This document shows positions 41,531-49,090 of a DNA stretch of 64,000 nucleotides, in pieces. A program made the translations under genes and the position numbers. Within the stretch, counting starts at the first letter, position 1; each line of letters starts with the position of its first letter. The DNA is from UBA1351 sp964563505. GTDB lineage: Bacteria; Bacillota; Clostridia; Lachnospirales; Vallitaleaceae. The stretch covers positions 1 to 64,000 of the forward strand of contig CAZLXW010000010.1 of assembly GCA_964563505.1 (NCBI GenBank), given 5' to 3'. The notes below the pieces were generated by a model. That model searched no databases. It was not told the DNA's origin and saw only the letters and a list, made by a program, of their open reading frames with translations.

Positions 41531-42871
41531 CTATTTTCTACGCTCAGCCATAACTGTACGTCGTGTTGTTCGAATCGATTGAACAAGATAACGTTTTGAG
41601 GGGCATACATAGGAACATGAACCACACTCTATACAGTGCATTCCCTTGTATGTTTCAAAAGCTTCAGTGGCATTGTTACGAGCAAAACGGTCTAAATCAA
41701 GAGGCAAAAGGTTCATCGGACATGCATCAACACACTTACCACATCGAATACAAGGACTTTCTTCACCTGAATGCATTTCCTCATCAGATAATAATAAAAT
41801 CGACGATGACGTTTTAATAATCGGAATATCAATATCAAATATTGCAAGCCCCATCATAGGACCACCAGAAATAATCTTTTTAGTATTTTCAACATCGCCA
41901 CCAGCATATTCAATAAGCTGTCGGTAGCTTGTTCCGATTTTTACTTTGTAGTTCCCCGGGTTTTTTACATTTTCACCAGATACTGTAACAATACGTCGCA
42001 TTAAAGGACGTCCTCTAAAAAATGCGCGATGAATTGCAACGACAGTATCAATATTTTGTACGATGCATCCGGCATCTGCAGGTAACTTTCCTCCAGGCAC
42101 TTCACGTTTTGTAACAGAATAAATGAGCTGTTTTTCAGCGCCTTGAGGATATTTAGTTGCCAAGGATGCAACCTCCATGTTTTTGGCAATTTCTAAATCG
42201 GATTCTTTTTGAAAGTTTGATAAAGCCTTTCTCATAGCTTCGATTGCATCCGGTTTATTATCTTCAATTCCGATAATCCCTTTTGCTTCAGGATAGAGTG
42301 TTAGAATAACCGATAATCCTTTGATAATACGGTCGGGCTCTTCAAGCATAACGCGATGATCAGATGTCAAGTAGGGCTCACATTCAGCTCCGTTTACAAC
42401 AATGTAATCAACAACTTTATCTTTAGGCGGATTTAACTTAATAAAGGTTGGAAATCCAGCCCCTCCCATGCCGACAATTCCAGCTTCACGGATTGTTGCT
42501 AAAATGTCGTCTTTACTCATTGAATATGGATCTTTAGGTATCATTTCAACTTCGTTGTATAAGCCATCATTGTCAATGATGATGCCTGTACTTTTCGAGC
42601 CGTTTGGATGTAATACCTCCATAATTTTTTTGACTTTTCCAGAAACTGTACTATGTACAGGAGCACTTACAAAACTCTCTGAATCCCCGATCTTTTGACC
42701 GACAAGTACCTCTTCACCAACTTTGACTAATGGTGAACAAGGTGCTCCAATATGTTGTTGCAACATAATGGTTACATCACCTTCCGGTAGAATGTATTCA
42801 ATGGCTTTGTCTTTTGTAAAATGTTTAGCGTGTTTTGGGTGAATCCCTTTTTTAAATGTTAAACTGGACAT
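41531..42871 (-). CDS. rnfC: RnfC, NADH-binding subunit
   Basis: 446 residues with an N-terminal barrel-sandwich region, GMGGAGFPTFIKL and NGAECEPYLTSDHRVMLE (FMN/NADH site), then two 4Fe-4S motifs (CIRCGKCVDACPMN and CIECGSCSYVCPSKR). It gives electrons to NAD+. First gene of the rnf operon: together the complex couples ferredoxin:NAD+ exchange to Na+ or H+ transport. Confidence 0.96.
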   Translation of the reverse strand: MSSLTFKKGIHPKHAKHFTKDKAIEYILPEGDVTIMLQQHIGAPCSPLVKVGEEVLVGQKIGDSESFVSAPVHSTVSGKVKKIMEVLHPNGSKSTGIIIDNDGLYNEVEMIPKDPYSMSKDDILATIREAGIVGMGGAGFPTFIKLNPPKDKVVDYIVVNGAECEPYLTSDHRVMLEEPDRIIKGLSVILTLYPEAKGIIGIEDNKPDAIEAMRKALSNFQKESDLEIAKNMEVASLATKYPQGAEKQLIYSVTKREVPGGKLPADAGCIVQNIDTVVAIHRAFFRGRPLMRRIVTVSGENVKNPGNYKVKIGTSYRQLIEYAGGDVENTKKIISGGPMMGLAIFDIDIPIIKTSSSILLLSDEEMHSGEESPCIRCGKCVDACPMNLLPLDLDRFARNNATEAFETYKGMHCIECGSCSYVCPSKRYLVQSIRTTRRTVMAERRK

Positions 42872-42912
42872 TCTAGACCCCCTGTCTAATTTTTTTCGAA
42901 TTTATCATACTT

Positions 42913-42962
42913 ATAATAAAACATTTTTCCTTTATTTACAAGGTGTGTTAATAAACTATCAA
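42913..42962 (-). promoter_or_regulatory. rnf promoter with Rex-like operator
   Basis: On the minus strand TTGTAA (42936-42941), 17 bp, TATTAT (42913-42918) form a candidate promoter. Just upstream, TTGATAGTTTATTAACAC (42945-42962) matches the Rex operator TTGTTAANNNNTTAACAA at 11 of 14 defined positions. Rex senses NADH/NAD+, the ratio that Rnf affects. Both calls are by eye. Confidence 0.45.
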
Positions 42963-42974
42963 GTTTCTTGGGAA

Positions 42975-43026
42975 CGTGAATAAATCAACGCTTTCCGCGT
43001 TTTGCACATTGTATACAATATTCACG
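42975..43026. other. structured intergenic element, possible three-helix fold
   Basis: CGTGAATA (42975-42982) pairs with TATTCACG (43019-43026). Enclosed are a hairpin AACGC-TTTCC-GCGTT (42987-43001) and the 12-bp palindrome ATTGTATACAAT (43008-43019), which abuts the outer arm. It lies between the sensory-hydrogenase genes and rnfC and could be a terminator-like or leader RNA structure, or a set of operators. Confidence 0.45.
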
Positions 43027-43084
43027 AACAAAAAAAGGACAAAAAAACTTTCTGCCCCTTCGTTTTTCACTCTTTTTCGTTAAT

Positions 43085-43633
43085 TCATTCACTATCATGC
43101 AATGCTACGATATTATCCTTCAAATACTCGCGAATCCATTGTGAAATTTCAGGTGTGTTTAGTGAAATATCGCCAAGAATTTCTTTAAGCATTTGTGTTG
43201 TTAATGTAAAACTGGTCCCATCTACTTCATAGATAAAATCAATATTAATATCTTCATGGGACACAAATAGGGTTAATATCGTCGAAACGAGATTACCCAT
43301 TGGCGGTCGGTCAATATGCGTTAATTCCATCAAGGCTTCCAATTGCGTTCCCTTTCCAACTTCAGTATCAATATTTAGGTGACCATTACAATTTAAACAC
43401 GTATCATTAAGTAGTGGAATACCCAAGCCAACCTTTCGAGTCGTTCGACTTGTTGTAAAGGGGTTTTTAATATCTTTGTATATATGCGCAGGGATTCCAT
43501 TTCCATTATCATTGATGCTAATCTTTAACGCGTTTTTCTCCCTATTTTCATCAATATTAATAATAAGGTGGTTTGCATTTGCACGAATACTGTTATTTGC
43601 AATATCTAAAATATGATAAGAAAGTTCTTTCAT
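43085..43633 (-). CDS. GHKL ATP-binding protein (kinase-like ATPase domain)
   Basis: 182 residues with the Bergerat fold: ILDIANNSIRANAN (N box), ISINDNGNGIP (G1), KVGLGIPLLNDTC (G2-like) and GKGTQLEALM. It has no dimerisation/phospho-acceptor domain, so it is not a full histidine kinase; it may act as an anti-sigma-type or partner kinase. Last gene of the DRTGG/hydrogenase-like module, 1 bp after the DRTGG gene. Confidence 0.8.
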   Translation of the reverse strand: MKELSYHILDIANNSIRANANHLIINIDENREKNALKISINDNGNGIPAHIYKDIKNPFTTSRTTRKVGLGIPLLNDTCLNCNGHLNIDTEVGKGTQLEALMELTHIDRPPMGNLVSTILTLFVSHEDINIDFIYEVDGTSFTLTTQMLKEILGDISLNTPEISQWIREYLKDNIVALHDSE

Positions 43634-43634
43634 T

Positions 43635-43967
43635 TTATAAACCCATCTGTCCTAATTTTTTTGCGATTGAATACGAAGATTCTCTTGAAGATAATAGTAC
43701 AACCTCTTCTATTTTCGCCTTTTCAACAGCATCATCGTCAATAGAAAAACCTTCTGATACAATGATACAGCCAACATCTGCCAAAGTTGCAACTGCTATT
43801 ATATTAATGTGGCTTTGAACAGTAATCCAAGCACAATTTTCAGGCGCCTTCCCCATGACAACACTAAGTAAATCACCTACATAGCCATCATTAATCTCAC
43901 GCTCTAGAAGCGTTTCCCCTGTAATCACCGTTAAATTTAATGGTTCAATAATATCGTTAATTTTCAT
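43635..43967 (-). CDS. DRTGG domain protein
   Basis: 110 residues; YVGDLLSVVMGKAPENCAWI and ATLADVGCIIVSEGF resemble the DRTGG ligand-binding domain that occurs beside CBS domains and in clostridial hydrogenase gene sets. Probably a small-ligand sensor. Overlaps the preceding gene by 4 bp. Confidence 0.75.
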   Translation of the reverse strand: MKINDIIEPLNLTVITGETLLEREINDGYVGDLLSVVMGKAPENCAWITVQSHINIIAVATLADVGCIIVSEGFSIDDDAVEKAKIEEVVLLSSRESSYSIAKKLGQMGL

Positions 43968-45301
43968 TTTGGAACCTCCTGTTTTTTGTTTGTATCCATA
44001 TGCCGAATTGATGGTGGCATTTTCCCGGCAAGGCTAACCATATTTTCTGCAACATCACGCACTTTTTCACGTAACATAAAAATACAGTCCTCTATATTTG
44101 CATGACCCTGAACGATATCTTCTGCAAGCGCATGACACGTCGGCGCTCCACATGAACCACAATCGATTTGGGGTAATGTTTCAAATATTTGCTCAAGACG
44201 TTCTATTTTTTTGAGAGCAATTGCCATATCATCATCAAGTTTCATCACTTGTTTGTTTTTTAATGAATATTGCCAATCAAGTTCAATTGTGTCTCTATAC
44301 ATATCTAATTCTCTGGTCTTTCCAAGTGAATTAATATATTTTTTTACTTTGGACATGCGGTTTGTTGCAACAAATGAGTTTTCTACTGTGAGTGGGCCTC
44401 CTAAACAACCATTTGTACACGAAAGGCATTCAACAAATTCAACATCCAACTTATTGTTTTCTACACGTTCAAGTATTTCAATAACATTTTCAATGCCGTC
44501 AACAGCGACATGATTATATACTTTTGATGCGAGTCCTTCTCCTCCTGTTGCTGCCCAACCGATACCTCGGCTTGTAGAGGTCTGTAGTACTTCGACTTCT
44601 TCTTGTCGCATATTTTTTATAATCGGTAACATTAATTTATATACATCTTTAATTGAAATAATACCATCAACTTCTGAGTGGTCAAATGTATGGGGATATC
44701 TTGAATCCGTTACCTTTGCAGCACAAGGGGTTATAAAAAAAATACCGATGTCTTCAGCTGGAATCCCTTTTCTTACTAAATATTGACGTGCATACCTTGC
44801 ACTTGCCTCTTTTGGAGATATTACAGGTAAAACATTTGGAATCAATGATGGAAAGCGCATTTCTACAAGCTTAACAATTGCAGGACATGCACTGGATATC
44901 ATGGGCGAAGCGGTTTTCCCTTTTTCCATAAATTGGCGGCTATATTCTGTTACGATTTCGGCAGCTCGTGCCACCTCATAGACTTCGTCAAACCCTATTT
45001 TTTTTAATGCAGTTAAGATAATATTTGGGTCGCGAATTTTTTTGAACTGTGTGTACAGTGTTGGCGCCGGAATGGCTACTTTATATTTATATTCATAAAT
45101 TTTTTCAAACGGATCGGTCATTGCCTTTTTTGCATGACTTTTGCAGACACGAATACACATGCCACAATCGATACATCGATCATCCGTTATTTCGGCTTTT
45201 GAATTACGAACACGTATTGCTTCAGTTGGACATCGTTTTATACAATCGGTACACCCAATACATTTTTCCCAATCCAATGTTACTGAATGTGAAGTTCCCA
45301 T
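43964..45301 (-). CDS. sensory-type [FeFe]-hydrogenase-like iron-sulfur protein
   Basis: 445 residues. Two N-terminal 4Fe-4S motifs (KCIGCTDCIKRCPTEAIR, RCIDCGMCIRVCKSHAKK), then the H-cluster domain with L1 as ISSACPAIVKL, L2 as FITPCAAKVTD and L3 as ECLSCTNGCLGGPL. A C-terminal extra Fe-S domain has CGSCGAPTCHALAEDIVQGH and a final Cys in EDCIF. The L1 TSCCPxW and L3 MACxxGCxxGGGQP of catalytic enzymes are altered, as in putative sensory (HydS-like) groups. It is flanked by ATPase and DRTGG genes, which supports signalling rather than bulk H2 metabolism. Confidence 0.85.
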   Translation of the reverse strand: MGTSHSVTLDWEKCIGCTDCIKRCPTEAIRVRNSKAEITDDRCIDCGMCIRVCKSHAKKAMTDPFEKIYEYKYKVAIPAPTLYTQFKKIRDPNIILTALKKIGFDEVYEVARAAEIVTEYSRQFMEKGKTASPMISSACPAIVKLVEMRFPSLIPNVLPVISPKEASARYARQYLVRKGIPAEDIGIFFITPCAAKVTDSRYPHTFDHSEVDGIISIKDVYKLMLPIIKNMRQEEVEVLQTSTSRGIGWAATGGEGLASKVYNHVAVDGIENVIEILERVENNKLDVEFVECLSCTNGCLGGPLTVENSFVATNRMSKVKKYINSLGKTRELDMYRDTIELDWQYSLKNKQVMKLDDDMAIALKKIERLEQIFETLPQIDCGSCGAPTCHALAEDIVQGHANIEDCIFMLREKVRDVAENMVSLAGKMPPSIRHMDTNKKQEVPK

Positions 45302-45329
45302 AAATGCTTCCTCCTAGACTTAAACCAAA

Positions 45330-45743
45330 TCATTGAATATCAAAGGATATTTCGACAATTGTTCCAACATTCTCTTCTGAATGCACTTTTAAATGATCGC
45401 TATAACGTTTAATATTCGGCAATCCCATTCCGGCCCCAAATCCCATCGTCCTGGCTTGTTCAGAAGCCGTTGAATAGCCCGCCTGCATGGCCAAGTCGAT
45501 ATCAGGTATCCCCGGGCCATGATCTTCAAGTCGAACATATATTTTTGTTGGTGTGACTTCTGCGAGGATTTCACCACCGTTTGCATGAATAACCATGTTA
45601 ATCTCAGCTTCATACATTGCTATTGCAATTTTACGTATTAAATTTGTTGGGAGTCCCAGTTGCTTTAGTGTTGTTTTAAATTTTGATGAGGCAACACCTG
45701 CATCAATAAATTCATTTCCTTCTACTTCATAAGTGAATTTCAT
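45330..45743 (-). CDS. anti-sigma-factor-like ATPase (RsbW type)
   Basis: ATG 45743 is preferred over the TTG at 45752, which is only 3 nt from AGGAGAGG. 137 residues; IAIAMYEAEINMVIHANGG (N box), VRLEDHGPGIPDIDLAM (G1) and MGFGAGMGLPNIKRY (G2) show a GHKL Ser/Thr-kinase-like ATPase. It might phosphorylate an anti-sigma antagonist or bind a sigma factor; no partner is visible here. Overlaps the DRTGG gene upstream. Confidence 0.8.
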   Translation of the reverse strand: MKFTYEVEGNEFIDAGVASSKFKTTLKQLGLPTNLIRKIAIAMYEAEINMVIHANGGEILAEVTPTKIYVRLEDHGPGIPDIDLAMQAGYSTASEQARTMGFGAGMGLPNIKRYSDHLKVHSEENVGTIVEISFDIQ

Positions 45744-46098
45744 CGTGAGCAATTTCCTCTCCTAGTAATCCTTGCTGAAATAATAAGCCAGATGCTGTAA
45801 ACAATGAATGTGTCGTTCGAATAATAACGATATCGCGTTCATTGGCCATATCAATAATATCTTCTGAAGGTTTTTTACCTCTTACAATTAGAATTGCTTT
45901 TATATCTAACATTTCTGCCGTTCGGATAACTTGTGGATGAACAAGACCGGTTAATAGCAAGACATTATTTTGAACATACGCTAACACATCACTCATAAGG
46001 TCACAACTGTACCCATAATCAATTTCATCTTCAAGTAATTCTGACTTACCGCAGATTAATTCGCCATTTAATATATTTAGTACTTGTTGTATTTTCAT
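45727..46098 (-). CDS. DRTGG domain protein, first gene of module
   Basis: 123 residues: LNILNGELICGKSELLEDEI, YGYSCDLMSDVLAYVQ and VIRTAEMLDIKAILIVRGKKP. A second DRTGG-like protein in the same module (compare 43635-43967). The start at 46098 has TAGGAGG upstream and a candidate promoter at 46125-46153. Confidence 0.75.
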   Translation of the reverse strand: MKIQQVLNILNGELICGKSELLEDEIDYGYSCDLMSDVLAYVQNNVLLLTGLVHPQVIRTAEMLDIKAILIVRGKKPSEDIIDMANERDIVIIRTTHSLFTASGLLFQQGLLGEEIAHDEIHL

Positions 46099-46124
46099 AA
46101 ATTCCTCCTAGATAATGTGTCTAT

Positions 46125-46153
46125 ATTTTAACAGTAAAATGCAATAAAGTAAA
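46125..46153 (-). promoter_or_regulatory. candidate promoter of the redox-sensing module
   Basis: TTTACT (46148-46153), 17-bp spacer, TAAAAT (46125-46130) on the minus strand, 27 bp before the first start codon and back to back with the chemoreceptor promoter. Confidence 0.5.
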
Positions 46154-46202
46154 TGATACAATATTAAAGAAAAAAGTTTATTAGCGTTTTTTACTAAATC
46201 TG

Positions 46203-46231
46203 TTGAATAATTACATATTATTCTGTAAAAT
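46203..46231 (+). promoter_or_regulatory. candidate chemoreceptor promoter
   Basis: TTGAAT (46203-46208), 17-bp spacer, TAAAAT (46226-46231), 19 bp before the start. It looks like a vegetative, not flagellar-sigma, promoter. Confidence 0.5.
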
Positions 46232-46250
46232 AACAACAGGAGGTATTGCT

Positions 46251-48203
46251 ATGAAAAAAAGATTATCTGTGTTATCAAAGAAAGCTTCAAATGATCCTTA
46301 CATGCATAAAATAAAAGATTGGGATTTTACTGAACGATTCGATTCAACCAATGTCAATCCTACAAATGACTCTCCTTATTATGAAATTTATGTGAACTAT
46401 AAAACATATTTTTCTGAATTTTCCAATGCCTTTAATGAAGTGATGGATGTATCGAGTAAATTAGAAGGTATTATTCAAGAGCTCTCGGATTCATCAGAGC
46501 AAATAAAAGATGCATCTTCTTATATTGCAGACGGAGCCAATCACCAAGCAAAAGATGTTGCTACAGGACTGGCATTAACAGAACAACTTGCTGAAAGCTT
46601 AAACATAATGGAAAGCCGTTCTAAAGCCCTCATTGATTTAGCCAACGCCATGGGTCAAGTAAATTCATCCGGCCGTGAATCCGTTGATGGCCTTATAACA
46701 AATCAAGAAAAAAACCAAAAAGTTATTACTACAATCACAGAAGAAATATATAAAGTTTTAGAAAAAACAGAGAGCATTAATGATATCACCAATGTCCTCT
46801 ACACGATTGCAGAACAAACGAATTTATTAGCCCTTAATGCATCTATTGAAGCGGCACGAGCCGGAGAAGCCGGAAAAGGCTTTGCAGTTGTCGCTGATGA
46901 AGTGCGTAAACTATCTGAAGAAAGTCGAAAAGCTAGTAGTGACATCAATGATTCTATACTTATGGTCACAAATGAACTGAATGATTTGAAAAATGTTATT
47001 GATGAGTCAACGGATATATTTAACGCACAAAAAAAATCCGTTAACGATGTTGTTGAAAGCTTTGATAAAATCAATGCATATATTTTAAAATTCATTGAAG
47101 AACAAGTCCACTTTAATGACGAGTTCTTAGGGTTAAGCAAACAAAAAGATGAACTTGTTGCAATGATGAATAATGTAGCTTCTGTCGTTGAAGAGTCAAC
47201 GGCAACAACCGAAGAGTTAGCAAGTTTAACCTTGTATCAAAATAGCTCTACATCCATGCTAACTCAAATGACCGAACTGCTTTCAGAGTATGTCGATAAA
47301 ATCAATCAAGATTTTCAACGCGTTCAAGTCGATGTGGCAACGTCAAAAACCATCTCGGTTGCAATGATTTTTGATATTGATGTTCCCTTTTGGCATCCAA
47401 CAAGATACGATGCAGAAAAAGCGGCAAAGATTTTTAATTATTCTATTGATTTTTTTGCACCGAAGTCTCGTAATACCGCAACTGAGGAAATGAAAAAAAT
47501 TACTGAACAATTAATAGAAAACCATTATGATGCAATTGCTATTAGTCCAATTTATTCAAAAGATATTGTGAAAAATCTTCAAACCTGTGTTAAAAATGGT
47601 AGTCGTATCATTTTCTTAAATTCTAAATTAGAGGATGTTCCATACGAAGCCCTCATTCAAACGGATGGATACAATGCAGGAAAAAGTGCTGCTAAGGTAG
47701 CTGCAAAAATTACGAATAATCGAGGAAAAGCAATTGTTGGCCGCTGGCAAGATGTTACCATTGATGCCATTGATCAAAGAGCCATAGGTTTCATCGAAGC
47801 TATAAAAAAAGAGACAAATTTAGAAGCTGTTTCCTACCCTATTCCTAGTGACGGCGATGATGATAAAATATTTGGCGTTATTGATAAAATGTTATTAGCT
47901 CATCCCGACATCAATGTTTTATTTACGACAGATATTAATTGGGGGGAACATGCAGCAAAATATATTACGCGACGAAAGCCAAACTTTTCATTAATTACTA
48001 TGGATTATACAAAAGAAATATCCGGATACATTGAGTCGGGAGCGATTTCTTGTGCTCTATCTCAAAGAAATGCAACATGGGGATCAATGACCATTGAATT
48101 TGTTAGTGCCCTTCTTGAAGGTAAAGCAATTACCAAATATACTGACACAGGAACTTTTGAAGTGAACGCATCAAATATAAGTATTTTTAAAAAACGATTA
48201 TAG
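46251..48203 (+). CDS. soluble methyl-accepting chemotaxis protein with sugar-binding-type domain
   Basis: The start at 46251 follows AGGAGG. 650 residues with no membrane helix. Residues about 55-375 are the four-helix signalling domain with the hairpin tip AEQTNLLALNASIEAARAGE and VVADEVRKLSEES; the cap VASVVEESTATTEELASL is also typical. Residues about 385-650 form a periplasmic-binding-protein-like (LacI/ribose-type) domain: VAMIFDIDVPFWHPTRYDAE, YDAIAISPIY, LIQTDGYNAGKSAA and VLFTTDIN. The sensor therefore appears cytoplasmic, reading an intracellular ligand. No flagellar or che operon is adjacent. Confidence 0.9.
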   Translation: MKKRLSVLSKKASNDPYMHKIKDWDFTERFDSTNVNPTNDSPYYEIYVNYKTYFSEFSNAFNEVMDVSSKLEGIIQELSDSSEQIKDASSYIADGANHQAKDVATGLALTEQLAESLNIMESRSKALIDLANAMGQVNSSGRESVDGLITNQEKNQKVITTITEEIYKVLEKTESINDITNVLYTIAEQTNLLALNASIEAARAGEAGKGFAVVADEVRKLSEESRKASSDINDSILMVTNELNDLKNVIDESTDIFNAQKKSVNDVVESFDKINAYILKFIEEQVHFNDEFLGLSKQKDELVAMMNNVASVVEESTATTEELASLTLYQNSSTSMLTQMTELLSEYVDKINQDFQRVQVDVATSKTISVAMIFDIDVPFWHPTRYDAEKAAKIFNYSIDFFAPKSRNTATEEMKKITEQLIENHYDAIAISPIYSKDIVKNLQTCVKNGSRIIFLNSKLEDVPYEALIQTDGYNAGKSAAKVAAKITNNRGKAIVGRWQDVTIDAIDQRAIGFIEAIKKETNLEAVSYPIPSDGDDDKIFGVIDKMLLAHPDINVLFTTDINWGEHAAKYITRRKPNFSLITMDYTKEISGYIESGAISCALSQRNATWGSMTIEFVSALLEGKAITKYTDTGTFEVNASNISIFKKRL

Positions 48204-48206
48204 GAC

Positions 48207-48234
48207 TTGCAAATTATCTGAATTGTGTTATAAT
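48207..48234 (+). promoter_or_regulatory. candidate promoter of the small Cys protein
   Basis: TTGCAA (48207-48212), 16-bp spacer and a consensus TATAAT (48229-48234), immediately after the chemoreceptor stop. Confidence 0.6.
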
Positions 48235-48255
48235 AATAACAATAAACAATTCTTG

Positions 48256-48307
48256 AATATAATACTTTTACAAGAAAACACCTTTTTTCTACGGAAAGTA
48301 TTATATT
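48256..48307 (+). promoter_or_regulatory. leader hairpin before the small Cys protein
   Basis: AATATAATACTTT (48256-48268) and AAAGTATTATATT (48295-48307) form a perfect 13-bp stem around a 26-nt loop, followed by TTTTT. It lies between the promoter at 48207-48234 and the ribosome binding site at 48341, so it resembles an attenuator. It would also terminate chemoreceptor transcripts. Confidence 0.6.
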
Positions 48308-48353
48308 TTTTAAAAATAATTGTTATTAATTTAACAACACAGGAGGCTAAATT

Positions 48354-48611
48354 ATGTGTAAGGTGTGCAAACCATTCAGAAAATATGAAACAGTTCAATC
48401 CCATGATCAACTACTTAAAATCAAAGAAGAAGCGCTCAATTATGTTAAGCAAGGCCTATTACAAGTTGCTTATGAGTATGTTGAGCAAGATCAATATCAA
48501 GAAACACAATTTTACTGTTCAGAATGTGGATGTAGGCATATTTTATGGCTTCACACATACTATTTAGCCTGTGGTGGTGAATGGCGTACGCTAGCCCATC
48601 AAATGGCGTAA
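48354..48611 (+). CDS. small Cys-rich protein, unknown
   Basis: 85 residues with a strong AGGAGG at 48341-48346. MCKVCKPF at the N-terminus and FYCSECGCRHILWL in the middle give two CxxC-type pairs, which suggests a zinc ribbon or redox centre. The rest is helical and ends YYLACGGEWRTLAHQMA. No family recognised. It has its own promoter, leader hairpin and terminator, so it is a stand-alone unit. Confidence 0.7.
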   Translation: MCKVCKPFRKYETVQSHDQLLKIKEEALNYVKQGLLQVAYEYVEQDQYQETQFYCSECGCRHILWLHTYYLACGGEWRTLAHQMA

Positions 48612-48650
48612 CAATTTAAGCGGTAATTTATAAGGAGCATATCTAAAAGG

Positions 48651-48675
48651 AAGGTCAAGCCAATTGGCCTTTTTT
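48651..48675 (+). terminator. intrinsic terminator
   Basis: AAGGTCAA, loop GCCAA, TTGGCCTT and then T residues: an 8-bp stem with one G-T pair 40 bp after the small Cys gene. It also overlaps the decayed end of the aldehyde dehydrogenase relic. Confidence 0.75.
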
Positions 48676-49061
48676 AATATACTTTTTTTATGTGAAAAGA
48701 TTTCAAATGGTTTTTGTTTATCGTTCAATGAATGAACAACTTCTTTTAATGAAGAATAGCCTATTACTGGGAGAATCGGACCGAATATCTACTCTTGCAT
48801 GACTGAAGAGCTCTCATCTGGTTGATCAATTATGGTTGGTTCAATTTTTAAACACACTTTATTTGACCGTCCACCATAGTGTATCTTGGATTTTTCCAAT
48901 AATTGATTTAAACGGTCAAAGTGATTTTGATGTATTATTTTTGGATATTGCTCATTATTTAATTCTTTGTAAAAAATACCCACTTCTGTCGCATATGCCT
49001 CAAATTCTACCTTGTTCAAATCTAAGTAAAGGGTCTTAATTATACGCGTAAGTAAATCCAT
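48672..49061 (-). pseudogene. aldehyde dehydrogenase relic
   Basis: From ATG 49061 (GGGAGAG upstream) the frame reads LYLDLNKVEFEAYATEVGI, the N-terminal helix of class 3-type aldehyde dehydrogenases, then jumps to YPKIIHQNHFDRLNQLL, IHYGG and KIEPTIID, which belong well after the catalytic Cys. About 200 residues including NAD site and nucleophile are missing. After a TAG at 48789-48791 the same frame continues IFGPILPVIGYSSLKEVV. Both a large internal deletion and a nonsense change are present. Confidence 0.8.
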
Positions 49062-49090
49062 TTTCTCTCTCCCTCTTCTCCCTTGCCTTG

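Noticed and set aside
41563..41927. Antisense ORFs within rnfC
   Set aside because: Opposite to conserved Fe-S motifs; no independent support.
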